From the NCBI GenBank assembly GCA_018399055.1, contig CP073762.1:62001-126000 (forward strand): a stretch of 64,000 bases of DNA, written 5' to 3'. The stretch comes from Simkaniaceae bacterium. GTDB taxonomy: Bacteria; Chlamydiota; Chlamydiia; Chlamydiales; Simkaniaceae. Of the stretch, positions 25,745-34,161 are shown one piece after another. Within the stretch, counting starts at the first letter, position 1. Each line of letters begins with the position of its first letter. Under the pieces are notes generated by a model. It had not been told where the DNA came from, made no database searches, and saw nothing but the letters and a program-made list of their open reading frames with translations. A program made the translations under genes and the position numbers.

Positions 25745-28533
25745 GGCTTAAGATCAGAGAACGGATGGTCCTCTAGTCTTAGTGCAATAACATCGGCGCT
25801 CCCAAAAAAGGATTTCGGAAGTGAATTCTCTAGCCCTATAGGAAGAGATAAAAGAATCACTTCGTACTCTTTCTTCATCTCGTTTAGGAACGTCTCAAAC
25901 TTGAGACTGCGCAATATTTCATCCCCAAACGAAGTATTTCCCCCCATGGGAATATAATCACCATAGTGTTTCACACGAATACTTGGAATCTTTGCATCCC
26001 CTTCTAAATAATGGATGAGCCCTGGAAGATTGCTTTCCTTCACTTTCTTTTTAAAATTAAGATCCATCACAAGAACGCGTTTTCCTTCTTTGTTGAGCAA
26101 CTCAGCAAAAGAAGGCGCATAATCGTCTCCATTTCCAAGCACCAAGCAGGCTACGATGGGAGACTTTTTTTCTCCTTTTAGAAGAAGAGAGAATCGCCTT
26201 AACACCTCAATATCATCTTTTTTAGTCAGAGGTCCTATTACTTTCTCCCCTCGAACTCTCATGTTTCGAAGCGTCAGAGGAAACCCGCGATAAAGATAAT
26301 AAATAAAACATCCTGCAAAGGTAACAAGGGCTCCTAAAAAGGCACCAATCACCCCAAAGACCTTCAAAAGGGGCGGCTTAGGACTCAAGGAGGCATGCGC
26401 ATAATCGATAGGTCCAGACTCTAAGATCGAAAGGTTTTGCTCAATACTCTTTGACTCAACTAAGTGAACCAAAGCCTCTAACATTCCTTTGTTCATATCT
26501 GAGGCAAACTTTAGACGATGTTCACGCAGCCAAGTATCGGGGACCCCTTCCATCTCTTTTTTGATATCTTTCAATTGCCCTTTGACAAGGACTTTTTCCT
26601 TCCCTAAATGGGCCAGCTTTTCTTCGATACGATCTTCAACCTGCTTCTCTATCAAAGAAACCTCCTGGCCAAGCAGGTCAAGAATGGTCATCCGGACAGA
26701 TTCAATGCGATCTTCGTTCCTTTCGCATTCAAGCTGAGCAAGTAAAACACTTTGCTTTATATGACGCCCTAAATCATCCTTCATTCGAGAAAACTGTTTT
26801 TCCAATCGTTCCTGCTCTTTTTCAGTGAGGGTACGCTCCTTCCGAAGTTTCTGCTTCATTCCTCCCATTTCTCGTACCATTTCTTGACTAAGCGGATCGG
26901 GAAAGATTGAGGAAAGAGAGACCCATTCCGCATCTTCTTTTTCAATTTGTTCTTTTGCAAAGCTAAGCTCTCGAATTTTTGACCTAGCATTATCGCGCCC
27001 ATGCAAATAGGTAAAGAGCAGTTTGCGCGCGGTCTCTAGATCAATCCCTCGATATTCCTCTGCCCTACTTGTCCCGTGAAAAAGACGCTGCTTTAAAGTC
27101 CCTTCCTGCAATGAGAGAAGGCGCAGTTGGTTTTTGAGATAGGCGCTTGGTAATTGTGTCCCAGAGGTTTCATAAGCAAATTGAATTAACCTCTTCTTTT
27201 CCAGCTGCACTTTTTTGAGCTGGCTAGCGTCGGGGGATAAGATTTTCCCAAATTCCCCTACCTCGACAAGCTTTTGATCTTTTTGGCGAATGGCGTGACT
27301 CATTGCAGAGAAAAAGGAATCCACTCCTGTCTTCACTCTGAGTTCTTCGCGCTCAATAGCATCTAAGCGTCGCACTTGCCCAGAAAGGGTTTTTTCATAA
27401 CTAGGCTGACCAATGAGTGCCAAAGTCAAAGCGTCCCTCTCCTTTGCAATTCCATGAAGCTCTTCCTGGAGCTCTACAACTTCACTCCCCAATCCTGTTG
27501 CCAGATGGGGATTACTCCCTAACAACTCCCCAAATTTAAGATCGATTTCCATTAAGTCATTCACGAGATCTTGCTTGCGGCTTTGGAAGAGAGGTAGCTG
27601 CTGCCCAAGATTCAATGCCCCTTTAGATTCGATGTTCTCCTTTAGGTAGGCAACGTGTTCTTTGAGAAGCTCATTCATGCTTTCTGTGTAACTATTTCGC
27701 CGCTTTTGGAGATAGGCAATTTGCCCTTCCGTCACTCTAGAGTTCTCTGTTTCAAGATAATTTTTATAGGTCTCCATGATTTCGTTAAGCAATCGCATGC
27801 CAAAATGACGATCTGCATGAATCATTTCCAAACTAAGCAGTGAGGCGTCCCCGTGAACAAGAAGGACTTCAAAAAGCTTCCGCATTTGGATGACCTTTTC
27901 CGAAAGCGAGGAAAATGAAAGAGGATAACTATTGCGAAGTTTCATCCCTTTAGGAGTTTCTTTTAATGTGAAAGTCATTTCATTAAAGGAGACCTTTTCC
28001 CCTACTATTCCTTTCGTAAGTACGTGACTTTTTCTGTCCCGCACTTCAAAAGACTCTCGTGAGGTGAAGAAAATGAGAAATTCTTTGGGATATTCTCCTA
28101 AGTAACGAACATTCTCAAAAACAAACCGAGAGGCCTCCGCAATCGGTCTTCCTCTTTCAGCATCTAGCGACTCAAAAAAAAGACGCTTTTTTCTTTCAAG
28201 ATTTGTCTCAATAGGAATGTCTGCTTGCATTCCAAGCTTCATAATCACAGGTTCTAAAATGATTGATGAAAGAAGCAATACGTGCCCCTCTTTGGCCACC
28301 CCACCCATTCCTAATGTCTGGAGGAATGAATCAAACACACCTCCTCCAAAAGGCATTTGAGAGGGTCCTACTTCTTTAAACACTGCTTTCACCTCATGAC
28401 GGACAGGAACCTGAGATCTTTTAAAAAACCCAAACAATCCACAAAAAAGAGCCCCTGCAAGAATCACCCATTTTGTTTTGAACACAAGTCGCTTGATATC
28501 GGAAAAAATGATGAAATTTTCGGATTGCGTCAT
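25699..28533 (-). CDS. Wzz/GumC-type polysaccharide co-polymerase with a degenerate BY-kinase domain
   Basis: 944 residues. A membrane helix lies near residues 17-30 (TKWVILAGALFCGLFGFFK), a Wzz-type periplasmic N-domain follows, then long coiled coils (about 240-650), a second helix near residue 725 (VFGVIGAFLGALVTFAGCFI) and a cytoplasmic P-loop-like domain. Where BY-kinases have a Walker A, this protein reads LGNGDDYAPSFAELL, lacking the GK[ST]; Walker A' (VLVMDLNFKKK) and a weak B region (VILLSLPIG) survive. No Tyr-rich tail is present. It probably sets chain length and spans to the exporter without kinase activity. It overlaps the Wza-like gene by ATGA. Confidence 0.8.
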   Translation of the reverse strand: MTQSENFIIFSDIKRLVFKTKWVILAGALFCGLFGFFKRSQVPVRHEVKAVFKEVGPSQMPFGGGVFDSFLQTLGMGGVAKEGHVLLLSSIILEPVIMKLGMQADIPIETNLERKKRLFFESLDAERGRPIAEASRFVFENVRYLGEYPKEFLIFFTSRESFEVRDRKSHVLTKGIVGEKVSFNEMTFTLKETPKGMKLRNSYPLSFSSLSEKVIQMRKLFEVLLVHGDASLLSLEMIHADRHFGMRLLNEIMETYKNYLETENSRVTEGQIAYLQKRRNSYTESMNELLKEHVAYLKENIESKGALNLGQQLPLFQSRKQDLVNDLMEIDLKFGELLGSNPHLATGLGSEVVELQEELHGIAKERDALTLALIGQPSYEKTLSGQVRRLDAIEREELRVKTGVDSFFSAMSHAIRQKDQKLVEVGEFGKILSPDASQLKKVQLEKKRLIQFAYETSGTQLPSAYLKNQLRLLSLQEGTLKQRLFHGTSRAEEYRGIDLETARKLLFTYLHGRDNARSKIRELSFAKEQIEKEDAEWVSLSSIFPDPLSQEMVREMGGMKQKLRKERTLTEKEQERLEKQFSRMKDDLGRHIKQSVLLAQLECERNEDRIESVRMTILDLLGQEVSLIEKQVEDRIEEKLAHLGKEKVLVKGQLKDIKKEMEGVPDTWLREHRLKFASDMNKGMLEALVHLVESKSIEQNLSILESGPIDYAHASLSPKPPLLKVFGVIGAFLGALVTFAGCFIYYLYRGFPLTLRNMRVRGEKVIGPLTKKDDIEVLRRFSLLLKGEKKSPIVACLVLGNGDDYAPSFAELLNKEGKRVLVMDLNFKKKVKESNLPGLIHYLEGDAKIPSIRVKHYGDYIPMGGNTSFGDEILRSLKFETFLNEMKKEYEVILLSLPIGLENSLPKSFFGSADVIALRLEDHPFSDLKPYFAWESEGHSLAFV

Positions 28534-29561
28534 TGGATAGCTATGACTCCTGCGACCCCTTTACGGAATAGTTCAATGCCTGTGAGTGTCGGGAAGATTT
28601 GCTGAATAAAACGGTTCCACTCGGTAATGGGTGTTGCTGCAACATAAACAATATCACCGGGCATCAAAAGCATACTGGAGGTGGGAAGGCGCATAACGTG
28701 TTTCCAGTTTAAGGTATAGATTTTAGGACGCAAAATATTGCCTCGAATGACTTGAATCACTCCCTTATCACCCGTGAAAGGGATCCCTCCTGCCATTGCA
28801 AGGGCAGATCGAAGAGGCAACGATCCATTGGGAACATCAATGACGCGCTCCTGCCTCACTTCTCCCATTACCATCAGCGTTGAAGCTGAAGTCTCTGCAA
28901 TGTAGAGCTTATCACCTCCGCGCATCACCACATTCTGACTCATGTCCCCCTCTTTCACAAGTCTGTTCATATCAACAGGAACGGGCACGCCATCTCGCAC
29001 CAAATAACTCTTGAAAAAATTTGCATTTGGGGGAACCTTGGCTTCAGCAAGCACCTCAAACAAGCGAAGCTTCCCATTAACAGGAAGGGTTGACTGACTC
29101 ACCATCCCGGCCAATTCCACTTTTTTTTGCTTCCTTTTGGCAAACGAGAGAAAAACCTCTATTTCATCGATTTCTTGGTCGTAAGCTTCTTGAATTCTAT
29201 CACGTGCTTCTCCGAGTTTTAGTCCTACAATTTCGATTGGTCTTAATTCGGGAAGAGTAATTTTCCCTCCTGAGACTGGATAGCCTATCTCCTCTCCGAT
29301 TGCCCGCACCGCATTTACCAAATCGCCGCGCGAAGGGTGAAATAGAGCGACCTTTAGGGAGTCTCCGTCTTCAACCGTATTGGTATACTCTTCGAGAAGT
29401 TCTGGCTTAAGGGCCATTAAAGGCTGCCCCTCCATCTCCAAAATCGAAAACTTTCCCTCTTTGATTTTATAAGAATCGATGACAAACTCATCCGCACCGA
29501 CAACCTGCGAGCCCTTGTACGGAGTGTTCGAACATGCTGCAAGGAAAAGTGATAGAACCAT
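28530..29561 (-). CDS. Wza-like polysaccharide export lipoprotein
   Basis: About 343 residues from ATG 29561. A lipobox (LSLFLAAC, Cys about 10 residues in) predicts an outer-membrane lipoprotein. The Poly_export domain is seen in EEYTNTVEDGDSLKVALFHP and LPELRPIEIVGLKLGEARDR, and SLBB-like units in VELAGMVSQSTLPVNGKLRL, MVMGEVRQERVIDVPNGSLP and SMLLMPGDIVYVA. The frame is open to an ATG at 29648, which would give a longer, better-charged signal peptide but overlap the divergent epimerase gene by 60 bp, so the start is unsure. It pairs with the downstream Wzz-like gene as an export machine. Confidence 0.82.
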   Translation of the reverse strand: MVLSLFLAACSNTPYKGSQVVGADEFVIDSYKIKEGKFSILEMEGQPLMALKPELLEEYTNTVEDGDSLKVALFHPSRGDLVNAVRAIGEEIGYPVSGGKITLPELRPIEIVGLKLGEARDRIQEAYDQEIDEIEVFLSFAKRKQKKVELAGMVSQSTLPVNGKLRLFEVLAEAKVPPNANFFKSYLVRDGVPVPVDMNRLVKEGDMSQNVVMRGGDKLYIAETSASTLMVMGEVRQERVIDVPNGSLPLRSALAMAGGIPFTGDKGVIQVIRGNILRPKIYTLNWKHVMRLPTSSMLLMPGDIVYVAATPITEWNRFIQQIFPTLTGIELFRKGVAGVIAIQ

Positions 29562-29588
29562 AATCAATAGATTTGGTACTCTAAATAC

Positions 29589-30542
29589 ATGAGAGATAAA
29601 AAAAAGTTTATATTTATTACTGGGATTGCAGGCTTTATTGGCTTTCATCTTGCTTCTTCACTAATTAAAAATGGAGATTATGTGATTGGGTGTGATAATT
29701 TCAATAATTATTATTCACCTGATCTCAAAAGAGCGCGCGCCGATCAGTTGCGCAGCCTCGGTATTGAAGTCATCGAAGAAGATATCCAAAATATCCGCTC
29801 TCTAAAACAAAACATCACACACATTGTGCACTTAGCAGCGCAGGCAGGAGTCCGCTATTCCATAACGCACCCACAACCTTACAGCGACTCTAACCTCGAT
29901 GGCTTTTTAAAAGTCCTAGAACTTTGCCGCAGCATTCCCAACGTGAAACTCATTTTTGCGTCTTCCTCTTCTGTTTACGGCGGCAATACCAAGATTCCTT
30001 TTTCTGAAACCGACCCTACAGACTCCCCCATTAGCCTCTACGCAGCGACAAAAAAATCGGGGGAACTGATGGCTAAAAGTTACCACCACCTCTACAATAT
30101 TCCCATGGTGGGGCTCCGGTTCTTTACAGTTTATGGCCCATGGGGGCGTCCAGATATGGCTTACTACTCGTTCGCAGAAAAGATTCAGAGAGGCGAACCT
30201 ATTCCTGTTTTCAACCACGGAGAAATGGAGCGAGACTTTACCTATGTTGACGATATTGTCCAAGGAACGATTCGGGCACTTGATCGTTGCAACGGATATG
30301 AAATCTACAATCTTGGTAATAACAAGCCAGAGCCTCTTATGCATCTCATTAAACTTCTCGAAACGCACATTAGGAAAAAAGCATTGATTGATTTTCAACC
30401 CATGCAGATGGGAGATGTTAAAACCACTTATGCCGATATCCAAAAAGCTGAAAAAGACCTTGGCTTTTCACCGACCACTTCTCTTGACGTTGGAATCGCA
30501 AAATTCTCTGAGTGGTTCCAGGCCCAAAGCAGGCCCTTTTAA
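29589..30542 (+). CDS. UDP-glucuronate 4-epimerase-like SDR enzyme
   Basis: 317 residues of the extended SDR fold. It has TGIAGFIGFHLAS (NAD-binding TGxxGxxG), the epimerase signature HLAAQAGVRYSITHP, SSSSVYGG, and the catalytic YAATKK. The segments VYGPWGRPDMAYYSFAEKI and RDFTYVDDIVQGTIRALD are typical of UDP-glucuronate 4-epimerases, giving UDP-galacturonate for capsule or LPS. ATG 29589 has almost no ribosome site. The 5' region is shared with the divergent Wza-like gene. The context supports a role in the same surface polysaccharide. Confidence 0.88.
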   Translation: MRDKKKFIFITGIAGFIGFHLASSLIKNGDYVIGCDNFNNYYSPDLKRARADQLRSLGIEVIEEDIQNIRSLKQNITHIVHLAAQAGVRYSITHPQPYSDSNLDGFLKVLELCRSIPNVKLIFASSSSVYGGNTKIPFSETDPTDSPISLYAATKKSGELMAKSYHHLYNIPMVGLRFFTVYGPWGRPDMAYYSFAEKIQRGEPIPVFNHGEMERDFTYVDDIVQGTIRALDRCNGYEIYNLGNNKPEPLMHLIKLLETHIRKKALIDFQPMQMGDVKTTYADIQKAEKDLGFSPTTSLDVGIAKFSEWFQAQSRPF

Positions 30543-30608
30543 CATTTGCTTTATTATCCATGAAATGCTATTCAGAAGACAAGTGAGTTGCACACTAAAG
30601 GTATTGGC

Positions 30609-32966
30609 ATGAGATTTTATAAATACTTGTTTCTATTTTTTTCCTTATTGGTTCCCTTTTCTTTAAGCTCTAGTACATGGACTGATGGGGCTGCAAATGA
30701 CAACTGGACTGATCCGAGCAATTGGGATTCCGGTTTTCCAAATAGCATTGGAGCTGAAGCTGACTTCCCAACGCTTGGAGCTGCGCAAACTGTAACTGTA
30801 GACGCAGGAATTACAGTTAGTCAGATCCATTTTGATTCCACAGTTGATTATATGATTAATGGTCCAGAAGCGATATCGTTTTCAGGAAAAAACGAGATTA
30901 TAGTTGAGAATACCGGCACACATACGATTGCAGCACCTATTAAACTCAATCCTAATTCCTTAGATATTTTTAATAATACCGCTAATCCTTTGACCATTTC
31001 AGGAAATATATCAGGAAGTGATTCAATGAGCATCCGCACAGGTCTTACAATACTGAGTGGTACAAATTCATATAGCGCCGGGACAACAATCCTTGCAGGC
31101 GCCGCTGTCCAAGTTAACACAGCACAATCCATTGGAAATCGCCTTACTGTGGATGGTAACTTTGTAATGAGTAGTGGAATAGGGACAACAAGTCTTAATG
31201 CATTAAATGGCTCAGGCACTGTAGATTTAAACGACAATACCTTACATATTGCTGCTGGGGACTTTTCTGGAACGCTTAAAGAAACAGCTGGACCAGGAAA
31301 CATTATCAAAGCTTTTGCTAATACTCTCAACCTCTCAGGGGCAAATACCTATACAGGAACAACAACGATCCTACAAGGAACCCTTAATGTAACAGGAAGC
31401 ATTGCTAATAGCTCTGTACAGATTAATTCGGGAGCTTTCTTAACAGGAACAGGGAGTGTGGGTCTAACCACTAACGATGGAACAGTCAGCCCTGGAACCT
31501 CCATTGGGACACTCACGGTCAATGGAAATTATACCCAAAGTGCTTCAGGAGATTTACTCATAGAGATCAGTGATGACGGGACCTCAGATCTTCTGAACAT
31601 TACCGGAAATGCAAACCTTGATGGAACCCTAACCTTAGAGCCAGAACCGGGGATTTATCCCGCAGGATCAACATTTACTTTTATGAACTATGCTTCAAGA
31701 GCAGGCACTTTGACTCTTATAGAAGACTCTTCGTTAGATTTTTCCATTAACTACTTTGGAACATTTGCTCAACTTGCTAATGCCCTTCATGGAGCGGTTC
31801 TTCCTATTCCTAAACGGCTTTTGACTGGAAATGCTCGCCAAGTTGCTGACTACTTATTTTGTCGTAATTTTCTCCCTTCCAACCCCGATCTTCTAAGCGT
31901 TATGTCTGCTTTAGTGAGCGTTCCTGCCAATGAATTTGCAGAGGATCTTGTTAAGTTGTCTCCAGCACAGTTTGGAGCGCTCCCCTTGACAAATCTTCAT
32001 AACAATCGAATCATTGCCGATGTGATTATAGAGAACACAGAAAAGTTCTATTGGTGCGACTCTTGTGATTCTCAAAATAATTCCCAGGAAGACTGCCAAG
32101 CAAATAGAAACGATACTTCTGTATGGATTGCTCCCATTGGATACTATTACGATCAAGATGGGATTCAGGATCAAATGGGTTTCGATGCCTATGCTGTTGG
32201 AGTGGGCATAGGAGCAAGTCACCTCTTTTTTAATTCTTTTCATGTTGGAGGAGGAGCAGGATATACTTATTCCAAGATTGATTGGGACAAAGACAGAGGA
32301 GATGGTCATATCAATTCTGTCTATCTTGGGCCATCTCTAGGGTGGAGCCAGAAGAATGCTTTTATAAATCTCTTAGTGATGGGTTCTTATAATTATTACG
32401 ATATCGATCGCAATATTAAATTCCCAGGTGTGAATCGGACTGCCTCAAATAAACATCATAGTTATGATGTTCTTGCAAGACTCGATGGTGGATATAAATT
32501 CCGTATCAATACCGGAGGGAAACTTGACCACATCTTTATTCTTCCAGAGGCCCGTGTAAGCTACTTAAATATCTTTGAAGAGCGGTATACAGAATCGGGT
32601 GCAGATAGCATTAACCTGACTGTTGATAGCAAATACTCAGCTTTCTTGCAGCCCAATATTTTAGTTAAGTTTTTAAGAGATTTTCATACACCCACATTGT
32701 GTGTTACACCCGCCTTTCAAGTAGGCTGGATATCCAACATTTCTCTCTCCTCAGGAAACTATAAGTCAAGGTTCTATAAACAGGAAACATGTCAGCCACA
32801 TTTCGTTGTGAAGAGTTTTACCCGCAATACCAATCAACTTTCACTGGGTCTTGATCTCAATATCCGACATATCAGCGATTGGATTATCGACTTGGGATAT
32901 CGGGTCGATTTTCTTGATAAGAACTATGTGATGGATGGGAAGATTAAAGTGGAAAAACGCTTTTAA
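30609..32966 (+). CDS. Autotransporter (type V secretion) with beta-strand repeats
   Basis: 785 residues from ATG 30609, with AAGG upstream. The signal peptide is MRFYKYLFLFFSLLVPFSLS. The passenger (30-430) is beta-helical, with autotransporter-associated repeats such as GANTYTGTTTILQGTLNVTG and GTVSPGTSIGTLTVNGNYTQ. A linker follows at 430-510 (SALVSVPANEFAEDLVKLSP). The barrel domain occupies about 510-785 and ends in a terminal Phe (KIKVEKRF), the BAM recognition signal. It lacks the GGAI/FxxN repeats of chlamydial Pmp proteins, so it belongs to a different autotransporter group. Likely a surface adhesin. Confidence 0.88.
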   Translation: MRFYKYLFLFFSLLVPFSLSSSTWTDGAANDNWTDPSNWDSGFPNSIGAEADFPTLGAAQTVTVDAGITVSQIHFDSTVDYMINGPEAISFSGKNEIIVENTGTHTIAAPIKLNPNSLDIFNNTANPLTISGNISGSDSMSIRTGLTILSGTNSYSAGTTILAGAAVQVNTAQSIGNRLTVDGNFVMSSGIGTTSLNALNGSGTVDLNDNTLHIAAGDFSGTLKETAGPGNIIKAFANTLNLSGANTYTGTTTILQGTLNVTGSIANSSVQINSGAFLTGTGSVGLTTNDGTVSPGTSIGTLTVNGNYTQSASGDLLIEISDDGTSDLLNITGNANLDGTLTLEPEPGIYPAGSTFTFMNYASRAGTLTLIEDSSLDFSINYFGTFAQLANALHGAVLPIPKRLLTGNARQVADYLFCRNFLPSNPDLLSVMSALVSVPANEFAEDLVKLSPAQFGALPLTNLHNNRIIADVIIENTEKFYWCDSCDSQNNSQEDCQANRNDTSVWIAPIGYYYDQDGIQDQMGFDAYAVGVGIGASHLFFNSFHVGGGAGYTYSKIDWDKDRGDGHINSVYLGPSLGWSQKNAFINLLVMGSYNYYDIDRNIKFPGVNRTASNKHHSYDVLARLDGGYKFRINTGGKLDHIFILPEARVSYLNIFEERYTESGADSINLTVDSKYSAFLQPNILVKFLRDFHTPTLCVTPAFQVGWISNISLSSGNYKSRFYKQETCQPHFVVKSFTRNTNQLSLGLDLNIRHISDWIIDLGYRVDFLDKNYVMDGKIKVEKRF

Positions 32967-33082
32967 CCGCTGTCACACTGAATTCCCGAAATGCGCACCA
33001 GTTCCAAAACGGGGCTGCAAAAATCTTCTAGTTAATTTTTGACGTTTTCCCTACAATGCCTTCAAAACTTTGGAGTGTAACG

Positions 33083-33676
33083 ATGTTTAAGAAGGCGCTG
33101 CTCATTCTTACTAGTTTTCTGCTGCTTTCAACAGGGTTTGCAGAAGATGTTTGGACGATTACAGATATCCAACCTTGGAGAAATACCTTCATCCTCACGA
33201 TGGACAATGGTACGGTTTGGAAGTTTCAGGAAGATCCCGGCAAGACAAAGTACCACACGATCTATCAACCTGACGGGCGAGGAGGATACTGGCCCAACAA
33301 TGTTCCCTACCATGTTCCTGGAAGAAGCAGTAACAACATCAACTATTTCCAAAAAGGTGACCCCATTAGCCCCTGCTTTTTTGAAGGGACTATCCTTGTT
33401 TTGAAAGATATGCAAGGAGAAAACCCTATTGGTTGCGCTCTCGAAGAATATCTACCCAATACTCTTTCCTCAATCTATGAAATCGATTCCAAGGGCTATT
33501 CTGTCATCATGTCAGATGGTCACGAGTGGACATTTAGTTGGTGGCAAGCATGGGCAAGTTACTATTGGGAGACAGGAGACACTTTGGTTCAAATGAAGCT
33601 TAGCCGCTCGAAAGAAGTTGTCAATCTCGACCGCCTTCTTCGCAAACAAGCGTACTTTTTTGCGGAGCCCTACTGA
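33083..33676 (+). CDS. Small exported protein of unknown function
   Basis: 197 residues from ATG 33083, with GGAG about 7 nt upstream. The signal peptide is MFKKALLILTSFLLLSTGFA. The mature protein shows two similar strand-rich halves, VWTITDIQPWRNTFILTMDN and SIYEIDSKGYSVIMSDGHEW, each ending in WxF, which suggests an internal duplication of a small beta-domain. There are two cysteines (SPCFFEG and IGCALEE) that could form a disulphide. Its stop overlaps the coaD start by one base (TGATG). Function unknown. Confidence 0.75.
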   Translation: MFKKALLILTSFLLLSTGFAEDVWTITDIQPWRNTFILTMDNGTVWKFQEDPGKTKYHTIYQPDGRGGYWPNNVPYHVPGRSSNNINYFQKGDPISPCFFEGTILVLKDMQGENPIGCALEEYLPNTLSSIYEIDSKGYSVIMSDGHEWTFSWWQAWASYYWETGDTLVQMKLSRSKEVVNLDRLLRKQAYFFAEPY

Positions 33677-34161
33677 TGAAAGTCATCTATCCAGGAACCT
33701 TTGACCCTCCGACGAAAGGGCACCTCAGCATCATTACTAGAGCAAGTGTTCTTTTTGACACTGTAGAAATTGCAATTGGGATCGACACCGAGAAAAATGC
33801 ACCACTCTTTACCCAAGAGGAGCGCCTCAAGCTTTTGCAAACCCTCACCCGAGATTTCATGAACGTTTCTGTGAGTTTTTTTGAGGGGTTACTTACGCAA
33901 CATGCTAAAGAGCTAGGATGCGCTTTCATCGTGCGATCTCTTCGAACCTATACCGATTTTGAACATGAAAGAACTCTTGCCCATACGAATAAAAAACTGA
34001 GTGGTATCGAGACGCTCTTTTTACTTCCTGACGAAGAATATCAGTCGATCAGTTCAACTTTGATTCGCGATATTGCAAGGAGGGGTGAAGATCTCTCCCC
34101 GTTTATTCCTGAGGTTATAGCTTCACAAGTGTCCGAAACGCTTCGGGCAAGGCTTCAATAA
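33676..34161 (+). CDS. coaD: Phosphopantetheine adenylyltransferase
   Basis: 161 residues, the normal length. The nucleotidyltransferase motif is in YPGTFDPPTKGHLSIITRAS (TxGH), the second in FIVRSLRTYTDFEHER (usually RGLR.. D..YE), and ISSTLIRDIARRGEDLS (ISSSxVRE-type) lies near the end. It transfers AMP from ATP to 4'-phosphopantetheine, the penultimate step of coenzyme A synthesis. The last 47 bp overlap the convergent nnr gene. Confidence 0.95.
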   Translation: MKVIYPGTFDPPTKGHLSIITRASVLFDTVEIAIGIDTEKNAPLFTQEERLKLLQTLTRDFMNVSVSFFEGLLTQHAKELGCAFIVRSLRTYTDFEHERTLAHTNKKLSGIETLFLLPDEEYQSISSTLIRDIARRGEDLSPFIPEVIASQVSETLRARLQ

